NCBI GenBank assembly: GCA_934230115.1
Contig: CAKQEI010000052.1
Location: 1 to 17,857, forward strand
Length of the DNA: 17,857 nt
Reading direction: 5' to 3'
DNA from: an uncultured Prevotella sp.
GTDB lineage: Bacteria; Bacteroidota; Bacteroidia; Bacteroidales; Bacteroidaceae
Under the pieces are notes generated by a model. The model saw nothing but the letters and a program-made list of their open reading frames with translations, was not told the DNA's origin and made no database searches. Shown one piece after another: positions 7,158-14,364 of the stretch. Numbering within the stretch: position 1 is the stretch's first letter; each line of letters begins with the position of its first letter. The position numbers and the translations under genes are program-made.

Positions 7158-9620
7158 TTATCTAAGTTCAGCACCGAGTTTCTGCTTGAGGTTGTTGATG
7201 AGCTTGGTCATGATAGCCTCAATCTGCTTGTCGTTGAGAGTCTTTGTCTCGTCCTGCAGGATGAAGTTCACAGCGTAGCTCTTCTTGCCCTCAGGCAGGT
7301 TCTTGCCCTCATAAACGTCGAACAGTTCAACGCTCTTAAGGAGTTTCTTCTCTGTCTGACGTGCAATCTGCTCAATCTGCTCAAACTCAACATTCTTGTC
7401 GATAAGCAAAGCGAGGTCGCGGCTTACTGACGGGAACTTGCTGATGTCGTGATAAAGAGTCTCGTTCTTCTTGATGGCACGCATAAGGTTGTTCCAATTG
7501 ATGTCGGCAAAGAACACATCCTGCTCAATGTCCATCTTCTTAAGGAGCTTGTGGCAAACAGTACCCATCTCGCAGAGCACCTTTCCGCTGCGTGCCTTAA
7601 GAGCAAGAGCCTTGCCAAAGACATTGTTGTCCGACTTCTCTACAACCACGATACCAGGATTAACACCCAAGCGAGTGAAGATATTCATCACATAAGCCTT
7701 AAGCTCATAGAACGACGACTGCTCGTCGGCATGTGCCCATGAGCCTTCAACACGCTTGCCAGTAATCCACATACCAAGGTGCATTTCCTCTGTGTAAGCC
7801 TTTATCGGATCCTCGTCGTTCTTCTTCTCGGGCGAGTAATGATAGCAGTTGCCAAACTCGAACAGGCGAAGGTTAGGCATCTTGTGGTTCACGTTGCGGG
7901 CTACACTCTCCAATCCGCCAAAGAGCAGAGACTGGCGCATAACACCAAGATCAGAGCTGAGCGGATTCATCACCTTAACGGTTGTCTCCTCTGTGTAGCG
8001 GTTAAGCTCAGTATAGTAAGCGGTCTTAGTGAGCGAGTTGTTCATAATCTCGCGGAAACCACAACCTACAAGCTGCTCGCCGATAACGTTCTGACGCTGA
8101 TAAGCCTTGTCCTCATCACCAAGGATAGTGAGTGAGCTCTTGAGCTGTGTCGGGATTTCCACATTATTATATCCATAGATACGAAGAATATCCTCAACAA
8201 CATCACACGGACGCTGCACGTCAACACGATAAGCCGGAACATCAAGCTCCAAGCCTGTCTCAGTCTCAGCAACAACCTTCATCTCAAGACTCTCGACAAT
8301 TGAGCGTATCATGTCGTTGCCAATCTTCTTGCCGATAAGACGGTCTACATACTCATAGTCGAGCTGCACACGAGCGTCGGCAATAGGATTAGGATAAACA
8401 TCCTTTATCTCCATGCTCACCTTGCCACCAGCCAACTGCTTGCACAGAATGGCAGCCTGCTTCAGAGCATAGATAGTGCCATTGGGGTCGATGCCACGCT
8501 CAAAGCGATAGCTTGCATCAGTGCTGAGTCCATGGCGGCGTGCGCTCTTGCGAATCCATGTCGGGTGGAAGTAGGCACTCTCCAACACAACATTGGTTGT
8601 AGTGTCGTAAGTACCGCTACCCTTGCCGCCAAAGATGCCGGCAATACACATTGGGTCTTCTGCATTACAGATGCTGAGGTCATGCTCGCCAAGAGTGTGC
8701 TCCTCGCCGTCGAGAGTTACAAACTTAGTGCCTTCTGGCTGAGTGCGCACAACAATCTTATGTCCCTTAACCATGTCTGCATCAAAGCAATGCATAGGCT
8801 GACCATAGGCCATCATCACATAATTGGTGATGTCGACGATGTTGTTGATAGGACGCAAGCCGATAACCTTAAGCTTGTCCTGCAACCATTCTGGACTCTC
8901 CTTCACCTCGCAGCCAGTGATGCTCACGCAAGCATAACGCTTGCAAGCCTCTGTGTTCTCAATCTCCACCTCGATAGGAAGGTCGTTGTTGTCTACTGTG
9001 AACTCAGAGCAGTCGGGGCGATGAAGCGAAGTGGCGTGACCATTGCGCTTGAGCCAAGCATAAAGGTCGCGAGCCACACCCCAATGACTCAGGGCATCAG
9101 AACGGTTGGCTGTAATGTCAATCTCAATCACCCAGTCGCTCTCCAAATGATAGTATTCAGCAGCAGGCTGACCAACGGGAGCGTCTTCGGGCAACACGAT
9201 AATGCCATCATGACTTGTGCCCACGCCAATCTCGTCCTCGGCACAAATCATGCCAAGGCTCTCAACGCCACGCAGTTTAGACTTCTTGATTACAAATTCC
9301 TTGTCGCCATCATAGAGCACGCAGCCCAGGTCGGCAACTATAACCTTCTGACCTGCAGCCACATTAGGTGCACCGCAAACAATCTGCTGCGGTTCTGCCT
9401 TGCCAAGGTCAACGGTTGTTATATGCAAGTGGTCTGAATTAGGATGCAATTCGCAAGTCAATACCTTGCCCACGTACAGTCCCTTCAGTCCACCTTTAAT
9501 GGTCTGTACTTCCTCAAGAGCGTCAACTTCAAGTCCGCATGAGGTCAGCGCATCAGCTGTCTCTTGTGGAGTGAGGTCGAAATCGACATACTCCTTAAGC
9601 CATTTATATGAAATCTCCAT
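7158..9620 (-). CDS. pheT: Phenylalanyl-tRNA synthetase beta subunit
   Basis: This is a full-length bacterial-type PheT of 820 residues. Domains in order: an N-terminal MEISYKWLKEYVD segment; an EMAP-like tRNA-binding domain at about 40-150 (YVGKVLTCELHPNSDHLHIT); the B3/B4 editing domain at about 215-390, with NIVDITNYVM; the B5 domain at about 400-475; a synthetase-like core with RQSLLFGGLE; and the C-terminal anticodon-binding FDX-ACB domain at about 725-820 (FPSVSRDLAL). With PheS it forms the cytoplasmic alpha2-beta2 enzyme that charges tRNA-Phe; beta edits mis-charged Tyr. pheS is not in the window, as is common when the subunit genes are apart. A good promoter lies 44-75 bases upstream, and yebC follows on the same strand. 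Confidence 0.98.
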   Translation of the reverse strand: MEISYKWLKEYVDFDLTPQETADALTSCGLEVDALEEVQTIKGGLKGLYVGKVLTCELHPNSDHLHITTVDLGKAEPQQIVCGAPNVAAGQKVIVADLGCVLYDGDKEFVIKKSKLRGVESLGMICAEDEIGVGTSHDGIIVLPEDAPVGQPAAEYYHLESDWVIEIDITANRSDALSHWGVARDLYAWLKRNGHATSLHRPDCSEFTVDNNDLPIEVEIENTEACKRYACVSITGCEVKESPEWLQDKLKVIGLRPINNIVDITNYVMMAYGQPMHCFDADMVKGHKIVVRTQPEGTKFVTLDGEEHTLGEHDLSICNAEDPMCIAGIFGGKGSGTYDTTTNVVLESAYFHPTWIRKSARRHGLSTDASYRFERGIDPNGTIYALKQAAILCKQLAGGKVSMEIKDVYPNPIADARVQLDYEYVDRLIGKKIGNDMIRSIVESLEMKVVAETETGLELDVPAYRVDVQRPCDVVEDILRIYGYNNVEIPTQLKSSLTILGDEDKAYQRQNVIGEQLVGCGFREIMNNSLTKTAYYTELNRYTEETTVKVMNPLSSDLGVMRQSLLFGGLESVARNVNHKMPNLRLFEFGNCYHYSPEKKNDEDPIKAYTEEMHLGMWITGKRVEGSWAHADEQSSFYELKAYVMNIFTRLGVNPGIVVVEKSDNNVFGKALALKARSGKVLCEMGTVCHKLLKKMDIEQDVFFADINWNNLMRAIKKNETLYHDISKFPSVSRDLALLIDKNVEFEQIEQIARQTEKKLLKSVELFDVYEGKNLPEGKKSYAVNFILQDETKTLNDKQIEAIMTKLINNLKQKLGAELR

Positions 9621-9663
9621 ATATAAATATATAATGTTTTTTTAAGTATACTCAAACTTGGTG

Positions 9664-9695
9664 CAAAAGTAATAATTTTTCATGTAGTAGACAAA
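9664..9695 (-). promoter_or_regulatory. Promoter of pheT-yebC
   Basis: On the minus strand, TTTG (complement of 9692-9695) is followed after 20 bases by TACTTTTG (complement of 9664-9671), matching the Bacteroidota -33/-7 pattern in sequence and spacing. It lies about 44 bases upstream of the pheT ATG. Confidence 0.75.
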
Positions 9696-9699
9696 AAAA

Positions 9700-9731
9700 A
9701 CTAACAAAACCTACATATTATATTGTAGGTT
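9700..9731 (-). terminator. Terminator of the ECF operon
   Basis: AACCTACA at 9708-9715 pairs with TGTAGGTT at 9724-9731 around an 8-base loop. On the minus strand it is followed by TTGTTAGTTTTTTTTG. It lies downstream of the TlpA-like gene and just upstream of the pheT promoter, so it insulates the two units. Confidence 0.7.
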
Positions 9732-9738
9732 AGATAAT

Positions 9739-9781
9739 TTCTTTGAGGGGCATCCAATAAACTTAGACACTCCTCAAAGAA
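9739..9781. repeat. 10-bp inverted repeat with a 23-base loop
   Basis: TTCTTTGAGG at 9739-9748 and CCTCAAAGAA at 9772-9781 are perfect inverted repeats just after the stop of the TlpA-like gene. Neither side has a good U-tract, so this is not a classical terminator. It may protect the 3' end of the message or be a remnant of a small mobile element. Confidence 0.6.
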
Positions 9782-9797
9782 TATAAAAAACATACAG

Positions 9798-10559
9798 TTA
9801 CAATTTATTCCATTTCTCCACGACCTGCAATATCTCACTCCGTATATTATAATTTGTACCATTCTTGCAGTATCTTACAATGCCATCCTTGTCAACCACA
9901 ATCGTCAAAGGATAGCCTTGCTTGCCAACCCGTTTCGTGAAATATGTGTCATCTACGATATGGGTCCAGTTGAAGCCTGCCTTCTCTGTGATTCGCTTCA
10001 CCTTATCAGCTTCCTCGAAGTTGACTGAAATGAACAGCACATCTGGATATTTGTTTTTCCACGTAGAAAGAGCAGGCATTTCCTTGCGGCACGGTCCGCA
10101 ACCCGAATACCATACATTAACAACAGTCACACGTCCTTTCAAATCATCCTTTGTCCATGTCTTGCCATTGAGGTCAGTCTCAGAGAACTCGTCAGGCAAA
10201 GCCTTGCCCACTTCAAACATTGCAACGCCAGTTGAGTTTATAAGCTTGTTCATCTTCTGAAAGTTACGTGCACCTTCCTCCAATTGCTCAGCATTCTTTA
10301 CCTTTTCAAAAGGTATCTCATACTTCTTTATTGACTCCGGCACCTTGAAGCCATCGTCCACCAGAAGATTGATAACTCTATTCCCTTCATTATCTGCAAG
10401 AGCCATTATCGAACTGCTTATCTTAAAGGCCTCATCCATCGACAATTCCTTCGAGAAATAATGTCCTCCAATTCTATACATTGGAACAATCTTGTCTTGT
10501 GCCATAATCTTAGGCGTGACACACAACAACAAGCCCAACAGAAACAATAACTTTTTCAT
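9798..10559 (-). CDS. Secreted TlpA-like thiol-disulfide oxidoreductase
   Basis: The protein is 253 residues from the ATG at 10557-10559, chosen because it begins a clean signal peptide (MKKLLFLLGLLLCVTPKIMA, cut before QDK). The longer open frame upstream has no such feature. The N-terminal half, about 21-120, is a helical and beta region I do not recognise. The C-terminal half is a thioredoxin-fold domain of the TlpA/redoxin type: FSETDLNGKTW, then VVNVWYSGCGPCRKEMPAL with the redox pair Cys154/Cys157, and the cis-proline motif GYPLTIVVDKDG. It should reduce disulfides or peroxides in the periplasm. It is the last gene of an ECF-sigma operon, 43 bp after the plug-repeat gene. Its substrate is unknown; a partner encoded by the operon is possible but unproven. 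Confidence 0.9.
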   Translation of the reverse strand: MKKLLFLLGLLLCVTPKIMAQDKIVPMYRIGGHYFSKELSMDEAFKISSSIMALADNEGNRVINLLVDDGFKVPESIKKYEIPFEKVKNAEQLEEGARNFQKMNKLINSTGVAMFEVGKALPDEFSETDLNGKTWTKDDLKGRVTVVNVWYSGCGPCRKEMPALSTWKNKYPDVLFISVNFEEADKVKRITEKAGFNWTHIVDDTYFTKRVGKQGYPLTIVVDKDGIVRYCKNGTNYNIRSEILQVVEKWNKL

Positions 10560-10602
10560 TTGTTGTCCACGTTTTTTATTTTGGTTTTCAATATTGCAAG
10601 CA

Positions 10603-11298
10603 TCACTTCGTCTTGATAATACAGATATCATGCGTCTTGCCAATTTCCCCATGCTCCATAGCTGCCTTTGAGCCACGCTTCAATATAACGATGTTTGATA
10701 TTTTCGATTGTGCAATGTCTTTCACTTCCTGAGACGTTGCTGACTTGCCATCTACTACATACAATATGTTCTCCTTGCTTGCCTTGGTGAAGATTTTCAG
10801 CACACCATTCTTCCCTTTCTCTCCGTAGGCGTTGGCTACGTCCGACCCTGGCTTGTACACATTTATTGAATTTATGTCGCCAGGCTTGATATAGTTTAAA
10901 GACCCAGTGTATTCCTTACCATCCAAAACAATCAAAGGCTTGGAATTAAGCATGTCAAAGTTTGTCACTTCCACTTCCATCTTACCAGTCTTTTTCGACT
11001 TATTGATATTGTTTCCATTTGCCAAAGTATCCTTTGTGATGTAATGCAATTCGGTAGAAACTTTGTACGGTCGGTTTCTCAGACTATCAGGCAATATTTC
11101 ATCAGTATGAATATTGTAAACATCCCCTTTGTCGTTTTTAATTACATTGAACGACAGGATTTTCTTTCCTGTGAGTTGCGAGCCGTCGAAATTCTCTATC
11201 TTCTTGCCGTTAATGATAAATACGTTCTCCTGCGCATACGAAACAACAGTCGCAAAGAGCGCGATAAATGTAAGAACAAAAAACTTTTTCATACGCAT
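10603..11298 (-). CDS. Secreted protein with three TonB-plug-like repeats
   Basis: The protein is 231 residues (229 if the second ATG at 11292 is used), with a signal peptide ending SYA before QE. The mature protein seems to hold three related units at about residues 26-66, 121-172 and 177-231. Each begins with a hydrophobic strand plus an (N/D)GK turn (FIINGK, LIVLDGK, LYVVDGK) and continues to an I..I.V.K-like strand. Units two and three carry G(S)..A..(Y/H)GE.GK, the pattern seen in TonB-receptor plug domains and in the C-terminal parts of BlaR1/M56-type proteins of Bacteroidota. There is no beta-barrel, so it is not a receptor itself. Set between an anti-sigma candidate and a thioredoxin-like protein, it may be a periplasmic sensing or binding component. 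The three-repeat reading is mine; its function is unknown. Confidence 0.8.
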   Translation of the reverse strand: MRMKKFFVLTFIALFATVVSYAQENVFIINGKKIENFDGSQLTGKKILSFNVIKNDKGDVYNIHTDEILPDSLRNRPYKVSTELHYITKDTLANGNNINKSKKTGKMEVEVTNFDMLNSKPLIVLDGKEYTGSLNYIKPGDINSINVYKPGSDVANAYGEKGKNGVLKIFTKASKENILYVVDGKSATSQEVKDIAQSKISNIVILKRGSKAAMEHGEIGKTHDICIIKTK

Positions 11299-11341
11299 AA
11301 TATTTTAAGTTGTTTATTATCTCTATTGAGAGCCATGAACT

Positions 11342-12148
11342 TTAATTGAGAGCTATAAGCTGACTGCTTGACCCATCGTCGGAACATGCGACAATGAAGG
11401 AGGCAGACGTTCCATCATCATAACATTTGGTCACAATGTTTGCCTCACCCACCTTTCTTATCTCATAACTTTCCACCTGTTCATCGGGGAAAGTGACAGA
11501 AGCCATGATATTATCGACTTTCCTGACAACATTTGACTTTCTGACAACATTTGACTTTCTGACAACATTTGACTTTCTGACAGTACTTGTTTTTCTGACA
11601 AGACCTGATTTAACAGTATGCTCAGAAACAACATCTCCTTCAATAGTACCGCCTTCCCTGCCAGGCTCCTCCTCCGCAGACAAATCATTTACTTCATCCT
11701 CTTGTGTTTTACCGACATTCATCTTCTGCTCGATATCATCTACGACTCTCTGTTGTTCTTCAGCAACTATCTTTCCTGCAACCGGATTGTCGCCATCCGA
11801 TGTTGTCCATGACCGTATGGCCACAATCGCCAATACCGAAGCACATGCTGCCACAACAACCCAACGCCACAACCGTGAAGCATGATTAGCCGGGACATGT
11901 TCGGCATTCAGCCCTGGAGTTGGCTCTATAGTAATATCTTTTGTAAGCATTGCGTCCAGTTCCTCTTCGCTGAAATCATAATCATCAGTCTTGAAGCTGC
12001 TGAACATCTCCTTATAGTCCATCCATTCGGCAGGAATATCCTCGGCAGTTTCAAAATATTCGGCAAGCGTCAGTTCCTCCGTTTCCGTCGTAAGACCTTC
12101 AACAAACCTGCCCAACAGTCGTTCTATATATTCTCTTGAGTATTTCAT
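11342..12148 (-). CDS. Probable anti-sigma factor, single-pass membrane protein
   Basis: This 268-residue protein has an acidic cytoplasmic N-terminus (1-90, starting MKYSREYIERLLGRFVEGL, typical of Bacteroidota anti-sigma proteins), one transmembrane segment at about 93-112 (LWRWVVVAACASVLAIVAI), and a periplasmic part of about 155 residues. The periplasmic part is acidic at about 128-172 and then carries a strongly basic repeat, VRKSNV, at about 184-210, before a small C-terminal domain. The gene overlaps the ECF sigma gene by 4 bp (ATGA), which strongly suggests it controls that sigma factor by holding it at the membrane. There is no FecR domain and no zinc-binding HxxxCxxC motif. The family is not certain: the role rests on position, topology and N-terminal resemblance. 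Confidence 0.82.
   Translation of the reverse strand: MKYSREYIERLLGRFVEGLTTETEELTLAEYFETAEDIPAEWMDYKEMFSSFKTDDYDFSEEELDAMLTKDITIEPTPGLNAEHVPANHASRLWRWVVVAACASVLAIVAIRSWTTSDGDNPVAGKIVAEEQQRVVDDIEQKMNVGKTQEDEVNDLSAEEEPGREGGTIEGDVVSEHTVKSGLVRKTSTVRKSNVVRKSNVVRKSNVVRKVDNIMASVTFPDEQVESYEIRKVGEANIVTKCYDDGTSASFIVACSDDGSSSQLIALN
11523..11612. repeat. 18-bp tandem repeat inside the anti-sigma gene
   Basis: Three identical copies of CTGACAACATTTGACTTT lie at 11523-11540, 11541-11558 and 11559-11576. Two diverged copies follow at 11577-11594 and 11595-11612. The unit is a multiple of three, so copy-number change keeps the frame. On the minus strand each copy encodes a permutation of VRKSNV. Confidence 0.95.
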
Positions 12149-12639
12149 TGTTTTGCCTTTTTTATGTTCTTTAAAAGTTCCATTCGTGCCTTGCTTATCA
12201 TTCCGCGCACAGAGCTTTCCGTCGTGCCGAGTATCCGGGCAATGTCCGCATACGGCATATTCTCCACATTGCGCATTCTGATAATGGCGCGATACTTATC
12301 GCTGAGCAATCTTATGCTCTGTTTTACAATAAGCTGATTCTCATGAATCTCCAGTTGCCTTTGCGGACTGTCCGCATTAGCCATGTTGTCCAAAGTCTCT
12401 ACCCTCACATTCTGCCTTGCATCCCTAAGCATGTTGAGCGACACATTCCTACACACAACCGAAGCCATATGTAGCATCTTCGTATCATCATCTATCCGCT
12501 CACGTGCAATCCACAATCTTAATAGAGTCTCCTGAACAGCATCCTCAGCGTCAGAGCCATTCCCAAGATAGTGCATAGCCTGCTTGAGCAAACCATCGCG
12601 CAGCCTCTCCGCACCATTCACAAACTCTTGTATTTCCAC
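12145..12639 (-). CDS. ECF-type RNA polymerase sigma factor
   Basis: This 164-residue protein has the two-domain ECF layout. Region 2 lies at about 12-75, with DAEDAVQETLLRLW at 30-43 and RNVSLNMLRD. Region 4 lies at about 105-155, with LSDKYRAIIRMR followed by the helix-turn-helix MPYADIARILGTTESSVRGM. It directs core RNA polymerase to a specific promoter set when its anti-sigma releases it. It heads a four-gene operon: the downstream anti-sigma candidate starts within its stop codon. In such systems the sigma often activates its own operon, but here the visible upstream element (12697-12704) resembles the housekeeping type. The regulon and signal are unknown. Confidence 0.94.
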   Translation of the reverse strand: MEIQEFVNGAERLRDGLLKQAMHYLGNGSDAEDAVQETLLRLWIARERIDDDTKMLHMASVVCRNVSLNMLRDARQNVRVETLDNMANADSPQRQLEIHENQLIVKQSIRLLSDKYRAIIRMRNVENMPYADIARILGTTESSVRGMISKARMELLKNIKKAKQ

Positions 12640-12664
12640 GTCATTTCTTCTATTTGTTTACATC

Positions 12665-12688
12665 AATAATAACACAAGAGTTATTATT
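12665..12688. promoter_or_regulatory. 9-bp inverted repeat before the ECF sigma gene
   Basis: AATAATAAC at 12665-12673 and GTTATTATT at 12680-12688 are perfect inverted repeats separated by 6 bases. They lie 26-49 bases upstream of the sigma start codon and just downstream of the likely -7 element, so they could be an operator or a 5' leader hairpin. Confidence 0.55.
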
Positions 12689-12696
12689 TCGCTACG

Positions 12697-12704
12697 CAAA
12701 ACTA
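12697..12704 (-). promoter_or_regulatory. Probable -7 element of the ECF operon
   Basis: On the minus strand this is TAGTTTTG, matching TAnnTTTG, about 58 bases before the sigma start. A TTG (complement of 12727-12729) is 22 bases upstream, slightly longer than ideal for a -33 element. Confidence 0.5.
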
Positions 12705-12780
12705 ATAAAATTTGAAGATTAAGTTGCAAGTTCGGCTATTTATTTGTAACTTCACATCGAAATATCAAAACCACAAGGCT

Positions 12781-14349
12781 ATGGAGATGGAAGAGATAAG
12801 AAAATATCCAGTAGGAATGCAGACCTTCGCGGATGTCATAAACGATAAATATATATATGTAGACAAGACAAAATACATAGTTTCTTTTTTAAGAAATGGT
12901 TCCAAGTATTTATTTCTGAGTCGCCCACGGCGATTCGGCAAGTCTCTTTTTGTCTCTACCCTTAAGGCATATTTCGAGGGCCGCAAGGAACTATTTGACG
13001 GGCTTGCTATAGCCGACTATGAAAAGGAGTGGGTTAAGCATCCTGTCCTGCATTTCGACTTGAGCACGGCAAAGCACATGGATGAGAAAGGACTGCTGAG
13101 CGAGTTGAATCTTAAACTTCAGGAATATGAGAAGATATACGGACGCGAGGATGGAGCTGAGAATCCCAACCAACGTCTGCAATATCTTGTAAAGCGCGCT
13201 TGCGAACAAACAGGACATAAGGTGGTGCTTCTTATCGACGAGTACGACGCTCCGCTGCTTGACGTGGTGCACGAGAAAGACAACTTGCAGGCATTGCGCC
13301 GTATAATGCAGAATTTCTATAGTCCGATTAAGTCGCTCGACCCATACCTTAAGTTTGTGTTCATTACCGGCATTACCAAATTCTCGCAGCTTAGCATATT
13401 CAGCGAGCTTAACAACCTCGACAATATAAGCATGTACGACCATTACTCTGCCATCTGCGGCATAAGCAAGACTGAACTGCTGACACAGATGAAGCCAGAC
13501 ATTGAATTGCTTGCCAAAGCCAACGGCGTAACATTCGACAAGATGGTGGATGAGCTTACCGATTTTTATGATGGTTATCATTTCAGCGAACATGCGGAGG
13601 ATGTTTTCAATCCGTTTAGCCTTGTCAAGGCTTTGCGAAACAAGAAGGTTGCAGCCTACTGGTTCAGTTCTGGCACACCGAGCTATCTGATAAAGACTTT
13701 GCAGAAATATCATGTGGGTGTGATGGACATTGAGAAGAAGAGCGTATCGGTTGATGATTTTGATGTGTCGCCAGAACAGATGACATCAGCCTTGCCCCTA
13801 CTCTATCAGAGCGGCTATCTTACAATAAAGAGTTACAATTCTATTCTACAGAAATACCGATTGGATTACCCTAACAAGGAAGTGCGCATAGGTATGGTCA
13901 AATCACTTGCCCCAAATTATCTGTCGCCCATACAGCTTGACAATAATGGCTTTGTATTTGAATTCCTTGAGAATCTGTTCAACAACAACATGGATGGCGC
14001 ATTGTTGAAAATGCAGGCTTATCTTGCCAGTATTTCCAACCAACTGTCCAACAAGAACGAGCGCGACTTCCAAACCGTGTTCTATCTCATCTTCAACCTT
14101 ATGGGAGCATACATAAAGGTGGAGGAATGCAGCGCAATAGGCAGGGCAGACGCCGTGCTGCACATGCCTGACGCTGTATATGTGATGGAACTGAAATATG
14201 ATGGTTCTGCCGATGATGCCTTGCAGCAGATTGACGACAAGGGTTATCTTATTCCATATACGGCAGAAGGAAAGCGACTGATAAAGGTGGGCGTAAACTA
14301 CGACAGCCTTAAACGAACAATCGGAGAATGGAAAATCGTGGAAGCATAA
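12781..14349 (+). CDS. AAA-ATPase-like / PD-(D/E)XK nuclease-like protein
   Basis: The protein is 522 residues from the ATG at 12781; a longer frame would need a TTG at 12712 and adds an unconvincing N-terminus. The N-terminal AAA-ATPase-like domain (PF09820 type) shows [11 protein letters not shown], the P-loop SRPRRFGKS at 47-55, Walker [10 protein letters not shown] at 148-156, and [12 protein letters not shown] near 194-205. The C-terminal domain has the PDDEXK_9 pattern with Asp457 (GRADAVL) and Glu470/Lys472 (VMELKYD). These proteins occur in many copies in Bacteroidota genomes; their job is not settled, though a nuclease, mobile-element or defence role is often suggested. It is divergent from the ECF operon and lies 15 bp before an Rpn-like nuclease gene. 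All key residues appear intact. Confidence 0.93.
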   Translation: MEMEEIRKYPVGMQTFADVINDKYIYVDKTKYIVSFLRNGSKYLFLSRPRRFGKSLFVSTLKAYFEGRKELFDGLAIADYEKEWVKHPVLHFDLSTAKHMDEKGLLSELNLKLQEYEKIYGREDGAENPNQRLQYLVKRACEQTGHKVVLLIDEYDAPLLDVVHEKDNLQALRRIMQNFYSPIKSLDPYLKFVFITGITKFSQLSIFSELNNLDNISMYDHYSAICGISKTELLTQMKPDIELLAKANGVTFDKMVDELTDFYDGYHFSEHAEDVFNPFSLVKALRNKKVAAYWFSSGTPSYLIKTLQKYHVGVMDIEKKSVSVDDFDVSPEQMTSALPLLYQSGYLTIKSYNSILQKYRLDYPNKEVRIGMVKSLAPNYLSPIQLDNNGFVFEFLENLFNNNMDGALLKMQAYLASISNQLSNKNERDFQTVFYLIFNLMGAYIKVEECSAIGRADAVLHMPDAVYVMELKYDGSADDALQQIDDKGYLIPYTAEGKRLIKVGVNYDSLKRTIGEWKIVEA

Positions 14350-14364
14350 AACAACTGATTAATT

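Noticed and set aside
8532..9437. A 301-codon plus-strand open frame opposite pheT
   Set aside because: Long, but wholly antisense to a full-length, well-conserved pheT; the translation has no recognisable domain.
11325..11353. Direct repeat ATTGAGAGC (11325-11333 and 11345-11353) at the end of the anti-sigma gene
   Set aside because: Only 9 bp, two copies, no inverted structure; not enough to call an insertion scar or a regulatory site.
11523..11612. Possible CRISPR array
   Set aside because: The 18-bp units are directly adjacent with no spacers and are in frame within a coding gene.
12712..12780. N-terminal extension of the AAA/PDDEXK protein from a TTG codon
   Set aside because: The ATG at 12781 begins the family's usual N-terminus, and the extension overlaps the divergent promoter region.
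12991..13713. A 240-codon minus-strand open frame opposite the AAA/PDDEXK gene
   Set aside because: It lies inside a gene with intact Walker and nuclease motifs and shows no features of its own.
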